Source: Actinoplanes lutulentus
GTDB lineage: Bacteria > Actinomycetota > Actinomycetes > Mycobacteriales > Micromonosporaceae
Length of the DNA: 64,000 nt
Assembly: GCF_003259845.1 (NCBI RefSeq)
Contig: NZ_QLMJ01000002.1
Span: 248,001-312,000 of the forward strand
Reading direction: 5' to 3'
The position numbers and the translations under genes are program-made. A model generated the notes under the pieces. The model saw nothing but the letters and a program-made list of their open reading frames with translations. It was not told where the DNA came from and ran no database searches. Of this stretch, positions 40,917-49,741 are shown piece by piece (the first letter of the stretch is position 1; each line of letters starts with the position of its first letter).

Positions 40917-41132
40917 GTGACCCCAGCCCGCCCTGCGCCGGCTGATGTCTGGAAGCGTCGCGTGCGCGTCGCCGGCTCCAGGGTGTGGTCGGCGGTCGAG
41001 GGCTGGACGGCGCCGGGTGCGCGGCCGGAGCGCTCGGAGTCCGAGGTGAGCACGCTGGTTGCGGTGGTGACGCTGGCGGCGGGAGCGCTGTTCCTCCTGA
41101 CCATGCTGCTGACCTGGCTCTCCAAGTCCTGA
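40917..41132 (+). CDS. Small membrane protein of unknown function
   Basis: A 71-residue protein from GTG 40917 (GGAG at 40908-40911). It has a basic amphipathic N-terminus (WKRRVRVAGSRVWSAVEGW) and one C-terminal membrane helix (TLVAVVTLAAGALFLLTMLLTWL). The frame is open upstream to GTG 40869. A 7-codon ORF (ATG 40897, GGAGG at 40883-40887) ends in a TGA overlapping the GTG at 40917, so it may act as a coupled leader. No family recognised; codon use looks genuine but length is small. Confidence 0.5.
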   Translation: MTPARPAPADVWKRRVRVAGSRVWSAVEGWTAPGARPERSESEVSTLVAVVTLAAGALFLLTMLLTWLSKS

Positions 41133-41176
41133 CCTGCACCGTGCCGCCCCGGGGCGCGTGCCAGCGGGTCAGCAGG

Positions 41177-41980
41177 TCAGTGGGGTAGCAGTAGGGCCGC
41201 GCAGGTGGTGGGGTCGTCGGCGAAGGGTAGGTGGCCGCAGCCCTTCAGGGGGATGTGGCGGGCGCCCGGGAGGATCGCTCTCGCCCGGCGCGACTGAGGG
41301 CGGTAGGGGAGTATCGCGTCTCTGGTGCCCCAGGCGATGGTCACCGGGATGTCGGGCAGGGCTCCCAGGTTGCCGGCTGACCACGGGATCAGGCGGGTGA
41401 AGGCGTTGCGGGCTTCGGCAAAACCGGGGGCTCCGGCCAGGGCCTGGGCCGCCGCGAGGGCGTCGGTGGCCGGCAGGTGGCTCGGGCGGGCGTAGAACGG
41501 TGCGCAGAAAGCCGAGCGGCCCGCTGTCGAGTTCATGATCCGGGGCAGGGCCGGGGCCAGACTGGTCGCGCCGGCGCGGGCCGCGGTCACCACGGTCTGG
41601 CACCAGAGGCGGCCGGGGGTGGACCAGAAACCCACCGGGGAGAAGGCTGTCACGGCGCCGGCCTGGCCGCGCCGGCCCAGCTCCAGGGCGATGCCTCCGC
41701 CCAGGGAACTGCCGGCCACCTCGGGGGTGCGGATGCCGAGTTCCTCCAGGAAGGCGGCCACCTGATCGGCGAACCACCCCACCGAACCGCGCCGGCCGCC
41801 ACTCGTCACGGCGGGGCCGCCCGGGTCGGCGCCGAAGCCCGGCAGGTCCAGGGCTATCACGTCTCGCTTCGCGGACAGGGCGTCCAGGATCGGTGACCAG
41901 ACCTGCCAGTGGCTGCCTATGCCGTGGATCAGGACCAGGGGCGGGCCGGCGCCTTGGCGGTGGTGGGACAACGTTGGCAT
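41177..41980 (-). CDS. Alpha/beta-fold hydrolase
   Basis: A 267-residue alpha/beta hydrolase. Oxyanion motif LVLIHGIGSHWQVW, nucleophile elbow AGSSLGGGIALELG, acid WGTRDAILPY and base KGCGHLPFADDP are all in place. No signal peptide. The adjacent GMC oxidoreductase and Baeyer-Villiger-like monooxygenase diverge from it by 120 bp; a BVMO makes esters or lactones, and this hydrolase could open them. ATG 41980; the much longer open frame to 43729 is the antisense shadow of the GMC gene. Confidence 0.87.
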   Translation of the reverse strand: MPTLSHHRQGAGPPLVLIHGIGSHWQVWSPILDALSAKRDVIALDLPGFGADPGGPAVTSGGRRGSVGWFADQVAAFLEELGIRTPEVAGSSLGGGIALELGRRGQAGAVTAFSPVGFWSTPGRLWCQTVVTAARAGATSLAPALPRIMNSTAGRSAFCAPFYARPSHLPATDALAAAQALAGAPGFAEARNAFTRLIPWSAGNLGALPDIPVTIAWGTRDAILPYRPQSRRARAILPGARHIPLKGCGHLPFADDPTTCAALLLPH

Positions 41981-42100
41981 GGTGCCAGCCTGCGGTATCG
42001 GTGATCCAATGGGGGAGGCCGCGGGGTACGGATTGCCCTTTGGGGCAAGACCGGAAACGTGTTGTTGACATGTTGCCAATAGCGGTGTGATGGTACGGCG

Positions 42101-43810
42101 ATGTCGGACGAGTACGACGTCCTCGTGATCGGCTCCGGGTTCGGTGGCAGCGTGACCGCGTTGCGTCTCACCGAGAAGGGCTACCGCGTCGGCGTGCTGG
42201 AGGCGGGCCGCAGGTTCGCTGACGAGCAGTTCGCCAAGACTTCCTGGCGGCTGCGCGATTACATCTATGCCCCGGCGCTGGGGTGCTACGGGATTCTGCG
42301 CCTCACCCTGCTCAAAGACGTGATGATCATGTCGGGGGCCGGCGTGGGTGGTGGATCGCTGGGGTACGCGTGCACGCTCTACGAGCCGCCGGACACCTTC
42401 TACGGTGATCGGCAGTGGTCCGGCATCACCGATTGGAAGGCCGAGCTGGCCCCCTATTACGAGCAGGCCAAACGGATGCTCGGGGTGACGGTCAACCCGG
42501 TCGGCACGGCTTCCGACGACGCGCTCCGGGCCGTCGCTGAGGATCTTGGAGTGGGTGCCACGTTCCGGCGTACCCCGGTGGGTGTGCTCTTCGGCGAGAC
42601 CTTGGGTGAGGAGGTCGCGGACCCGTTCTTCGGCGGGGCCGGCCCCGCTCGCAGGGCATGTACGCTCTGCGGCTCGTGCATGACGGGATGCCGTACGAAC
42701 GCCAAGAACAGCCTGGTCAAGAACTATCTGTACCTCGCGGAGCAGGCGGGCGCGGTGGTGCACGAGCTGACGACCGTGCGGTCGGTCAGGCCGGGGGAGA
42801 GCGGCGGTTATGTCGTGGAGACCCGGCGGACCGGCGGCCTGAAGAAGAGGACGTTCACCGCCAAGCAGGTGGTCTTCGCCGGTGGCGCGCTCGGCACGCA
42901 GCGGCTGCTGCACCGGATGCGTGACGACGGGCTGCTGCCCCGGATCTCGGCGCGCCTCGGTGAGCTGAGCCGGACCAACTCGGAGTCGATTCTCGGTGCG
43001 CGGACCCGGCGGAAGGACAGCGACTTCAGCCACGGCGTCGCGATCACGTCGTCGATCCATCCGGACCCGGTCACGCATGTGGAGCCGGTTCGGTACGGTC
43101 CCGGCAGCAATCTTCTCGCGCTGCTCGCCACCGTGCTGGTCGACGACACCGGGCGCACGCCGCGCTGGTGGGCCGCCGCGAAGCAGATCGCGAAAGCCGG
43201 GCGGGACCTGCGGCTCTACGTCTCGCCGAAGAACTGGTCGCGGGAGACGATCGTGCTGCTGGCGATGCAGCCGCTGGACAACTCGATCACGACGTACACG
43301 AAGCGTGGGCGACTCACCAGCAAGCCCGGGATCGGTACGCCCAACCCGGTCTGGGTCCCGTCGGCGCACGACGTGGCACGACGGGTGGCCGAGAAGATCG
43401 ACGGCGTGCCGACCGGCGCGATGACCGAGCTGGTGGGGCGGCCGGTGACCGGGCACTTCATCGGCGGCTGCGCGATCGGTGCGGATCCCGATGGTGGTGT
43501 GGTGGATCCCTATCAGCGGTTGTTCGGGCATGACGGGCTGCACGTGATCGACGGGTCGGTGGTCGCGGCGAACCTCGGGGTGAACCCGTCGCTGACGATC
43601 ACGGCGCTGGCGGAGCGGGCGGTCGCGTTGTGGCCGAACGCGGGCGAGGAGGATCCGCGGCCGGCAATCGGCGCGGCTTATATAGCGATAAATCCGGTCA
43701 AGCCGCTCAAACCAGCGGTCCCGGAACACGCGCCCGCGGCGCTGCGACTGATCCCGATCACGACGCGTGAGAGCCGCACGACCAGCGAGATCCGGGATGG
43801 ACGCTCATGA
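42101..43810 (+). CDS. GMC-family FAD oxidoreductase (cholesterol-oxidase-like)
   Basis: A 569-residue flavoprotein. FAD motif VLVIGSGFGGSVTALRL at the N-terminus, MSGAGVGGGSLGYACT, and the C-terminal GMC pattern GHFIGGCAIGADPDGGVVDPYQRLFG to VNPSLTITALAERAV. A Cys-rich CTLCGSCMTGCRTNAKNSL segment resembles the one in mycobacterial ChoD-type proteins and could hold a metal or Fe-S centre. It would oxidise an alcohol (sterol-like or other) to the ketone. The last 25 residues are a low-complexity tail. TTGACA at 42065-42070 may be its -35. Stop overlaps the BVMO start (ATGA). Confidence 0.9.
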   Translation: MSDEYDVLVIGSGFGGSVTALRLTEKGYRVGVLEAGRRFADEQFAKTSWRLRDYIYAPALGCYGILRLTLLKDVMIMSGAGVGGGSLGYACTLYEPPDTFYGDRQWSGITDWKAELAPYYEQAKRMLGVTVNPVGTASDDALRAVAEDLGVGATFRRTPVGVLFGETLGEEVADPFFGGAGPARRACTLCGSCMTGCRTNAKNSLVKNYLYLAEQAGAVVHELTTVRSVRPGESGGYVVETRRTGGLKKRTFTAKQVVFAGGALGTQRLLHRMRDDGLLPRISARLGELSRTNSESILGARTRRKDSDFSHGVAITSSIHPDPVTHVEPVRYGPGSNLLALLATVLVDDTGRTPRWWAAAKQIAKAGRDLRLYVSPKNWSRETIVLLAMQPLDNSITTYTKRGRLTSKPGIGTPNPVWVPSAHDVARRVAEKIDGVPTGAMTELVGRPVTGHFIGGCAIGADPDGGVVDPYQRLFGHDGLHVIDGSVVAANLGVNPSLTITALAERAVALWPNAGEEDPRPAIGAAYIAINPVKPLKPAVPEHAPAALRLIPITTRESRTTSEIRDGRS

Positions 43811-45234
43811 CCCGGGTTGTGATCATCGGAGCCGGCTTCGGCGGCATCGCGGCGGCAGCGGCGATCGTCCGGGACGACGACATCGACCTCGTCGTCCTGG
43901 AGAAGGCGGACCGCGTCGGCGGGGTCTGGCGCGACAACACCTACCCCGGCTGCGCCTGCGACATCCCGGCGCCCCTCTACTCGTACTCGTTCGCGATGAA
44001 TCCGAACTGGACCCGCCGCTTCCCGCCGCACCGGGAGATCCAGGCCTACATCGAGGACTGCGCGGCACGACTCGGCATCACCGAGCGGATCAGATTCGGC
44101 ACCGAGGTCACCGATGCCACCTGGACCGGCGCCCACTGGGTGATCACCATGAACGGCGGCGAGACCCTTGAGGCCGACGTCCTGATCCCCGCGGTCGGCC
44201 AGCTCTCCCGCCCGGCGATACCGTCGCTGCCGGGTGCCGAGACCTTCCAGGGAACCGCGGTGCACACCGCGCACTGGACGCCGGACGTGCCGATCAGCGG
44301 CAAGCGGATCGCGGTGATCGGCACCGGTGCGAGCGCGATCCAGCTGGTCCCGGCGATCGCCGGCGACGCCGCGCACGTCAGCGTCTTCCAGCGGACCCCG
44401 CCGTGGACCCTGCCGAAACCGGATCGGCGGTATGGACGGGCACGGCTTTCGGCGTACCGGAAATGGCCTTCGCTGATGCGCGCCTCGCGCGCCGGCACCT
44501 GGCTGCTCACCCTCGTGACCGGCGCCGCGGTGACCGGGAACCGGGTCGCGGACGCGCTGGTCCGCGGGATCTCGCATCTGCAGCGTCGGGTTCAGGTGCG
44601 TGATCCGGAGCTGCGCGCGAAGGTCACGCCGGACGAGCCGATGGGCTGCAAGCGGGTGCTGTTCACGAACGCGTGGCTGCCCGCGCTGGCCCGGCCGGAC
44701 GTCGACCTGATCACCGAGAAGATTGTTGCCGTGACCGAAAACGGCATCCGGACGGCGGACGGCGCGGATCATCCGTGCGACGTGCTGGTCTACGGGACCG
44801 GGTTCGCGGCGACCGAGTTCCTGGTGCCCATCCGGGTCACCGGGCGCGACGGCGTGCTGCTCTCCGAGGTCTGGCGCGAGGGCGCGCACGCCTACCTGGG
44901 CATCACCGTGCCCGGATTCCCCAACCTCTTCCTGGTCTACGGTCCGAATACGAACACCGGCAACACGTCGGTGATCTACTTCCACGAAACCCAGGCGCGA
45001 TACATCGCGCAAGCGGTGCGGCGGGTCGCTCTAGGCGACCGGCCCTTTGAGGTACGCACGGAGCGCGCGACCGATTATGACCAGGAGATGCAGACCCGGC
45101 TGGCCGGCAGCGTGTGGACCGGTTGCCAGAGCTGGTACCGGACCGCGACCGGACGGGTGGTCACGAACTGGCCGGGCAAGGCCCAGGAGTACCGCCGCCG
45201 GGCGGCGCGCCTGGACCCGGCGGACTTCAGGTGA
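43807..45234 (+). CDS. Flavin-binding monooxygenase (Baeyer-Villiger type)
   Basis: A 475-residue FAD/NADPH monooxygenase. FAD motif VVIIGAGFGGIAAA, GGVWRDNTYPGCACDIPAPLYSYSF, NADPH motif IAVIGTGASAIQLVP and the fingerprint FQGTAVHTAHW (BVMO: FxGxxxHTxxW). It should insert oxygen next to a ketone to give an ester or lactone. Coupled by ATGA to the GMC oxidase, which can supply the ketone; the nearby alpha/beta hydrolase could open the ester. Its 3' end overlaps the EAL gene by 8 bp. Confidence 0.92.
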   Translation: MTRVVIIGAGFGGIAAAAAIVRDDDIDLVVLEKADRVGGVWRDNTYPGCACDIPAPLYSYSFAMNPNWTRRFPPHREIQAYIEDCAARLGITERIRFGTEVTDATWTGAHWVITMNGGETLEADVLIPAVGQLSRPAIPSLPGAETFQGTAVHTAHWTPDVPISGKRIAVIGTGASAIQLVPAIAGDAAHVSVFQRTPPWTLPKPDRRYGRARLSAYRKWPSLMRASRAGTWLLTLVTGAAVTGNRVADALVRGISHLQRRVQVRDPELRAKVTPDEPMGCKRVLFTNAWLPALARPDVDLITEKIVAVTENGIRTADGADHPCDVLVYGTGFAATEFLVPIRVTGRDGVLLSEVWREGAHAYLGITVPGFPNLFLVYGPNTNTGNTSVIYFHETQARYIAQAVRRVALGDRPFEVRTERATDYDQEMQTRLAGSVWTGCQSWYRTATGRVVTNWPGKAQEYRRRAARLDPADFR

Positions 45235-46723
45235 GCACGTCGCCGGGCGGTCGCGGCCGGCGCAGGTGGTAACCCTGGAGTAGATCGACGCCGACGTCGG
45301 CGAGGCCGGCGGCGGTCGGTTCGTCCTCGACACCCTCGGCCACGACCGTCAGGTCGAGGGACCGGGCGATCGCGATCACCGAGTCGATGATCGTGGCGTG
45401 GGCGGGTGAGTCGCGCATCCGCAGGACGAACGACTGGTCGATCTTGAGTTCGTCGATCGGCAGGCGCGGCAGCAGCCCGAGCGAGGTGTACCCGGTGCCG
45501 AAGTCGTCGATGGACACCCGCATCCCGGTGGCCCGCAACGCGGTGAGCTGCTCGGCGACCTGGTCCGGGTTGGCCAGCACGGTCGTCTCGGTGATCTCCA
45601 TGGTGAGCAGGTGGGCCGGCAGCCGTTCCATGCGTACCAGGGCCAGGATGGTCGGCACGGCCCGATCCTGTGCCAGGTACGCGGCCGGCAGGTTGATCGA
45701 CACCGGCACGTCCTGGCCGGCCCGGTGCCAGACCGCGGCCTGGTGGACGGCCTCGGCGAGGACCCAGTCGGTCAGGTCCAGGATGACGTCGGAGCGTTCC
45801 GCGTCGGGCAGGAAGACGCCCGGAAGCAGCAGGCCACGCTGCGGGTGCTGCCAGCGGACCAGGGCCTCCACGCCGTGCAGGCGGCGGCTGCGCGCGTCGT
45901 AGAGCGGCTGGTAGTGCAGCCGCAGGTGACCGGATCGCAGCCCGGCCCGCAGCTCGGTGAGCTGCCGCAGGTCGACCCGCCGGTCGGAGTCGAGACCGGG
46001 CGTCCACTCGACCACGCCGGTGCGCTCGCGCTTGGCCCGGCGCATCGCGGCCGCGGCCCGGCGCATCAGGACGTCGATGTCGCCGTCGCCCCGGTCGATG
46101 TGGCTGATGCCGATGCTCGCCTCGACGCCGATCGGCAGCCCGTCGACCGTGTGTGGTCCGCGGATGTCGCTGAGCAGGCGGCGGGCGGCGTTCTGCGGGG
46201 TCTGCCCGGGCGGCAGCTCGGCGAGCAGCACCAGGAACTGGTCGCCGTCGAGTCGCGCCGCGATGTTCCCCGGACCGCACGCGTCGCTCAGCGCGTTGCC
46301 GACCCGGAGCAGCAGGGTGTCCGCGCCCTGGTGGCCGAGCACGTCGTTGGCGTCCTGGAACCGGTCCAGTCCGAGATGGATCATCGCGGCGAGTCCGCCG
46401 GCGTCCAGCAGGCGCTGGCCCTCGGCCTGCGCCATGGCCCGGTTCGGCAGCTCGGTGAGCGGGTCGATCCGCGACGCCCGGACGAACCGGCCGGCAATGG
46501 CGGCCAGTATGTCGATCATCGAGGCCACGCCGAAGCGGCCGTCCGGCCAGGTGATCAGCACGGGTTCTTCGCGCTCCTCGCCCGGGCGGGCCAGGGCGGC
46601 CTCGGCGGCCAGCTCGATGTCGGTGTCGGCGGGAAGTTCCAGGGAGGTGCTCGCCGGAACCAGGTCGATGGGTACGCCGAGCTGGCCGAGTTTACTGGCC
46701 CGGTGCCTGATCGGGGTGGTCAT
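45227..46723 (-). CDS. Degenerate-GGDEF / EAL protein (c-di-GMP phosphodiesterase)
   Basis: A 498-residue protein. After a short CBS-like N-terminus (to about 80) comes a GGDEF domain whose signature is RLDGDQF instead of GGDEF, so cyclase activity is unlikely; it may bind GTP and activate the partner. The EAL domain is intact (GVEALVRWQHP, MEITETTVL, IDDFGTGYTS, AEGVED), so it should hydrolyse c-di-GMP. ATG 46723 overlaps the PAS gene stop (ATGA). It ends the nsrR-hmp-PAS-EAL row. Confidence 0.92.
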   Translation of the reverse strand: MTTPIRHRASKLGQLGVPIDLVPASTSLELPADTDIELAAEAALARPGEEREEPVLITWPDGRFGVASMIDILAAIAGRFVRASRIDPLTELPNRAMAQAEGQRLLDAGGLAAMIHLGLDRFQDANDVLGHQGADTLLLRVGNALSDACGPGNIAARLDGDQFLVLLAELPPGQTPQNAARRLLSDIRGPHTVDGLPIGVEASIGISHIDRGDGDIDVLMRRAAAAMRRAKRERTGVVEWTPGLDSDRRVDLRQLTELRAGLRSGHLRLHYQPLYDARSRRLHGVEALVRWQHPQRGLLLPGVFLPDAERSDVILDLTDWVLAEAVHQAAVWHRAGQDVPVSINLPAAYLAQDRAVPTILALVRMERLPAHLLTMEITETTVLANPDQVAEQLTALRATGMRVSIDDFGTGYTSLGLLPRLPIDELKIDQSFVLRMRDSPAHATIIDSVIAIARSLDLTVVAEGVEDEPTAAGLADVGVDLLQGYHLRRPRPPGDVLT

Positions 46724-48003
46724 GCGGGATCGCCGGTCTTGCTGGACAGAGCGGTCAGCCGGTCGGTCAGGTCGGCGACCTCGCGGCGTACCTCGACCAG
46801 GTCCTGCTCGGTGTTCCGTTCCCGGGTGCGGTCCAGCATCATGCCGTCCCACACGGTGCTGCCGTCGGCCTCGCGGCGCGGGCGGGACACGCCGTAGATG
46901 TAGCGGCGGGTGCCGTCCGAGCAGTCGATGCCGCCCTGCCAGGACCACGGCTGCAGGGTCTCCGCGGAGACCGACATCGAGGTGAAGAAGGACGCCCGGT
47001 CCTCCGGGGCGATGATCTCGTAGAGCCGTCCGCTCGCGCCCAGGATCTCGACGGGCTCGAGGCCGAAGATCTCCCGGCAGCCCTCGGAGACGAAGGTGAA
47101 CCACGCGGCGCCGTCCGGCGCCGCCCGGAACTGGTAGAGCATCCCGGGAGCGTTGTTGACAGTGGTGGCGAAGCGGCGCTCGCCGGCGGCCAGGGCGGCG
47201 TCGGTGCGGCGGCGGGTGGTGTCGTCGATCGCTATGGTGCAGACGCCGTAGACGGAGCCGTCCGGGTCGGTGAGCGGGACCCGGGTCACCACGTACTGAC
47301 GGATCTCCTCGGCGAACGGGACCTCCTCCAGGACGGTCCGGGCCTCGCCGCTCTCGATGACGTCGGCGTCGTGGGCCCGGCCGACCGCGGCCACGGCGGG
47401 CGAGACCATCTCGCTCTCCAGCCGGCCGACCACGTCGGCGGCGTTCACGCCGAGGATCCGCTCGTACTCGCCGTTGACGAACAGGTAGCGGCCCTCCAGG
47501 TCCTTCGCGCAGATCATCGCGCTGGTGTGCTGGAGGATCGCGTTGATCAGGGTGTTGCTGCGCTGCAGCTCCTGCTGGGCGGTGTGCCAGTCGGTCTGGT
47601 CGGAGATGAACGCGCCGAAGCCGTCCTGCCCGATGGCGTCGATGATCAGGGAGATCCGCAGTTCGCGGCCGTCCCGGTGCACCGCCGGCATCTCGACCTT
47701 GTGTCCCGCGATCCGTTCCTCGTCGCCGCCGGTCACCAGCCGCCGGGCGAAGCCGGCGTTGTGCGCCGACCGCAGCGCCGGCGGCACCAGCACGTCACCG
47801 AGGGACAGCCCGAGGATCTCGTCACGACGCCAGCCGAAGAGCCGTTCGGCGGCGGGGTTCCAGTCCTGGATCAGGCCGTCCTGGTCAACGTGCATGAAGG
47901 CGAGCGTGGTCGCGTCGACAGCACGGTCCCGGACGAGCGAGGCCGCCGGCGGGGCGGAAGCGAGGTTCAGCACGCCCGCTTCATCGTCTCGCCGGCGGCC
48001 CAC
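46720..48003 (-). CDS. PAS-domain sensor protein
   Basis: A 427-residue soluble protein with three PAS domains (about 30-150, 150-270 and 275-400) and no visible output domain. PAS1 has FMHVDQDGLIQDWNPAAERLFGW, PAS2 YLFVNGEYERILGV, PAS3 TFVSEGCREIFGLEP with a PAC-like segment; a short coiled coil ends the protein. Because it overlaps the EAL gene, the two may act together as sensor and effector. Start taken as GTG 48003, 9 nt after the flavohaemoglobin stop, without a clear ribosome binding site; the true start may be a little inside. Confidence 0.85.
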   Translation of the reverse strand: MGRRRDDEAGVLNLASAPPAASLVRDRAVDATTLAFMHVDQDGLIQDWNPAAERLFGWRRDEILGLSLGDVLVPPALRSAHNAGFARRLVTGGDEERIAGHKVEMPAVHRDGRELRISLIIDAIGQDGFGAFISDQTDWHTAQQELQRSNTLINAILQHTSAMICAKDLEGRYLFVNGEYERILGVNAADVVGRLESEMVSPAVAAVGRAHDADVIESGEARTVLEEVPFAEEIRQYVVTRVPLTDPDGSVYGVCTIAIDDTTRRRTDAALAAGERRFATTVNNAPGMLYQFRAAPDGAAWFTFVSEGCREIFGLEPVEILGASGRLYEIIAPEDRASFFTSMSVSAETLQPWSWQGGIDCSDGTRRYIYGVSRPRREADGSTVWDGMMLDRTRERNTEQDLVEVRREVADLTDRLTALSSKTGDPA

Positions 48004-48012
48004 TTGAGGGTG

Positions 48013-49188
48013 TTACGCGATCGCGGGCTCCGGCGCCGGGCGCCACTGCTCGGAGCCGAAGACCTCGTAGTGGATGCGCTCGTCCGGGATACCCCGGCGG
48101 TGCAGGCCGGCCCGGACCACCTGCATGAACGGCGCCGGGCCGCAGAGGTAGACGTCCGCCTCGGGGTGCACGGGCAGCAGGTCGATGTCGATGCGGCCGT
48201 TTGTTTCCGCGTACCAAAGAAGGCTCTTGAAGGTTTGTAGCCGTGTGCCGTGCGAGCTCATGTCGGTGCGGAGCGCGTGGCGTTGCGGGTTGCGGTCGGC
48301 GTGCGCGGTGACCACCTCGCGGGTCGGCTGGGTGCGTGACACGTGTTCCAGGATCGCGGCCATCGGGGTGATCCCGACGCCCGCGCTGACCAGCAGCAGA
48401 GGTGCGTCGCCGGGGCGCAGGGTGAGGTCGCCGTAGGGCTGGCTGAGCCGGAGCGTGTCGCCGGGCCGGACGTGGTCGTGCAGGAACCCGGAGACGGCAC
48501 CGCCACGGACCCGCCGCACGGTGATCCGCAGCGTGCCACCGGTGGCGGCCTGGGAGAGCGAGTACTGCCGCAGCTGCTGTCCGTCACCGGGTAGATCAGC
48601 TTTTACGGTGACATATTGCCCGGGCAGGAAGTCCGGTGCGGGCGATCCGTCGGCCGGAACCAGTACGAACGAGAACGTGTCCTCCGCCTCGGCGATCTTG
48701 TTGGCGACGACGTAGTCCCGCCACGGCTTGGTGCCGTCCACGCCGGCCTCGGCGTAGAGGCGGGCCTCCCGGCCGATCAGCCGTGCCGCGAAGAGCCAGT
48801 AGACCTCGTCCCAGGCGGCCGCGATCTGCGGGGTGACCGCGTCACCCAGCACCGTGCCGACCGCGCCGAGGAGATATCTGCCGACCATCGTGTACTGCTC
48901 GGGCCGGATGCCGAGGGCGCAGTGCCGCTGCGCGATCCGCTCGACGATGTGGTCGAACGCGGCGGCCGGCGGGCCCTGGCCGACCAGGTGGGCGGCGTAC
49001 GCGGCGACCGCGCCGGAGAGCGCGCTGCGCTGCTCGCCGGTGGCCTGCGCGCTGCGGCTGAACAGGTTCAGCAGTTCCGGGTTCTCACCGATCATCGTCT
49101 CGTAGAAGACGCCGGAGATCGCTTCGAGGTGCTCGCCGACGATGGGCAGCGTGGCTTCGATGATCGGTGTGCTGGATGCGGACAGCAT
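48013..49188 (-). CDS. hmp: Flavohaemoglobin, nitric oxide dioxygenase
   Basis: A 391-residue flavohaemoglobin. Globin domain 1-140 with distal Tyr29 and Gln53 and proximal His89 (AQRHCALGI); FAD domain (GQYVTVKADLP, RQYSLSQ); NAD domain (LLLVSAGVGITPMAAIL, DVYLCGPAPFMQ, YEVFG). It converts NO to nitrate using O2 and NADH in the cytosol. ATG 49188 starts 11 bp after the NsrR-type gene, which should repress it until NO appears. The 9-nt gap to the PAS gene suggests read-through. Confidence 0.95.
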   Translation of the reverse strand: MLSASSTPIIEATLPIVGEHLEAISGVFYETMIGENPELLNLFSRSAQATGEQRSALSGAVAAYAAHLVGQGPPAAAFDHIVERIAQRHCALGIRPEQYTMVGRYLLGAVGTVLGDAVTPQIAAAWDEVYWLFAARLIGREARLYAEAGVDGTKPWRDYVVANKIAEAEDTFSFVLVPADGSPAPDFLPGQYVTVKADLPGDGQQLRQYSLSQAATGGTLRITVRRVRGGAVSGFLHDHVRPGDTLRLSQPYGDLTLRPGDAPLLLVSAGVGITPMAAILEHVSRTQPTREVVTAHADRNPQRHALRTDMSSHGTRLQTFKSLLWYAETNGRIDIDLLPVHPEADVYLCGPAPFMQVVRAGLHRRGIPDERIHYEVFGSEQWRPAPEPAIA

Positions 49189-49199
49189 GGATCTGCCTC

Positions 49200-49637
49200 T
49201 CAATCGCCGCGGTAGCGGCCGAGGGTGAGCAGCGTCTGGCGGACCGGAGGGGCGGCCAGGTCGCTGATCGTGAAGGGGTCGAGGGCGGTGTAGAACGCCT
49301 CCTGTGCGGCACGAAGCGCCCCTCGTAGCCGGCAGCCGCCGCGCAGTGGGCAGGGCTGCTCGCCGTCGCAGTCCACCACCTCGCTTTCGCCTTCGAGGTC
49401 GCGGACCAGGCCACCGACCGACGTGGCCGCGGCGGTGGCGGCGAGGCGGACGCCGCCGTTGCGCCCGCGCACGGTGTCGAGCAGGCCGAGGTGCTGCAGG
49501 CGCTGCACCACCTTGGCGAGGTGGCTGCGCGGCACGGCCAGGGAGTCGGCCAGCTCGTCGATGGTGAGCAGGTCGTCCCGGGCCGTGGCCAGCATCAGGA
49601 TCCGGAGACTGATGTCGGTGGAGCGGTTCAGTCGCAC
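49200..49637 (-). CDS. nsrR: Rrf2-family NO-sensing repressor (NsrR type)
   Basis: A 145-residue Rrf2 protein. Winged helix with LTIDELADSLAVPRSHLAKVVQRL and the wing LDTVRGRNGGVRLA. Three cysteines in DCDGEQPCPLRGGCRL match the [4Fe-4S]-binding set of NsrR. NO destroys the cluster and releases DNA. It is directly upstream of hmp in the same direction, as in Streptomyces and Bacillus regulons. An imperfect palindrome at 49652-49678, just before the start, is the likely autoregulatory site. Confidence 0.92.
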   Translation of the reverse strand: MRLNRSTDISLRILMLATARDDLLTIDELADSLAVPRSHLAKVVQRLQHLGLLDTVRGRNGGVRLAATAAATSVGGLVRDLEGESEVVDCDGEQPCPLRGGCRLRGALRAAQEAFYTALDPFTISDLAAPPVRQTLLTLGRYRGD

Positions 49638-49651
49638 AAGACGACAGTACT

Positions 49652-49678
49652 AAAAGAGGATTATGAAAGTCCTGTTTT
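49652..49678 (-). promoter_or_regulatory. Putative NsrR operator before nsrR-hmp
   Basis: AAAAGAGGATT-ATGAA-AGTCCTGTTTT, 11-bp arms matching at 9 positions, 15 bp upstream of the nsrR start. It is the only AT-rich palindrome in the area and sits where a promoter for the operon must lie. Confidence 0.7.
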
Positions 49679-49691
49679 AAGGGGGCGACAT

Positions 49692-49729
49692 AGATCACGG
49701 CCCACCGCCGAGGCGATGGGCCGTGATCT
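49692..49729 (-). terminator. Strong hairpin after the GH43 gene
   Basis: AGATCACGGCCCA and TGGGCCGTGATCT form a perfect 13-bp stem around a 12-nt loop. It lies 13 bp past the GH43 stop and between it and the nsrR promoter. No T run follows on either strand, as is common for actinobacterial terminators. Confidence 0.7.
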
Positions 49730-49741
49730 TCGGGTGCGAGA

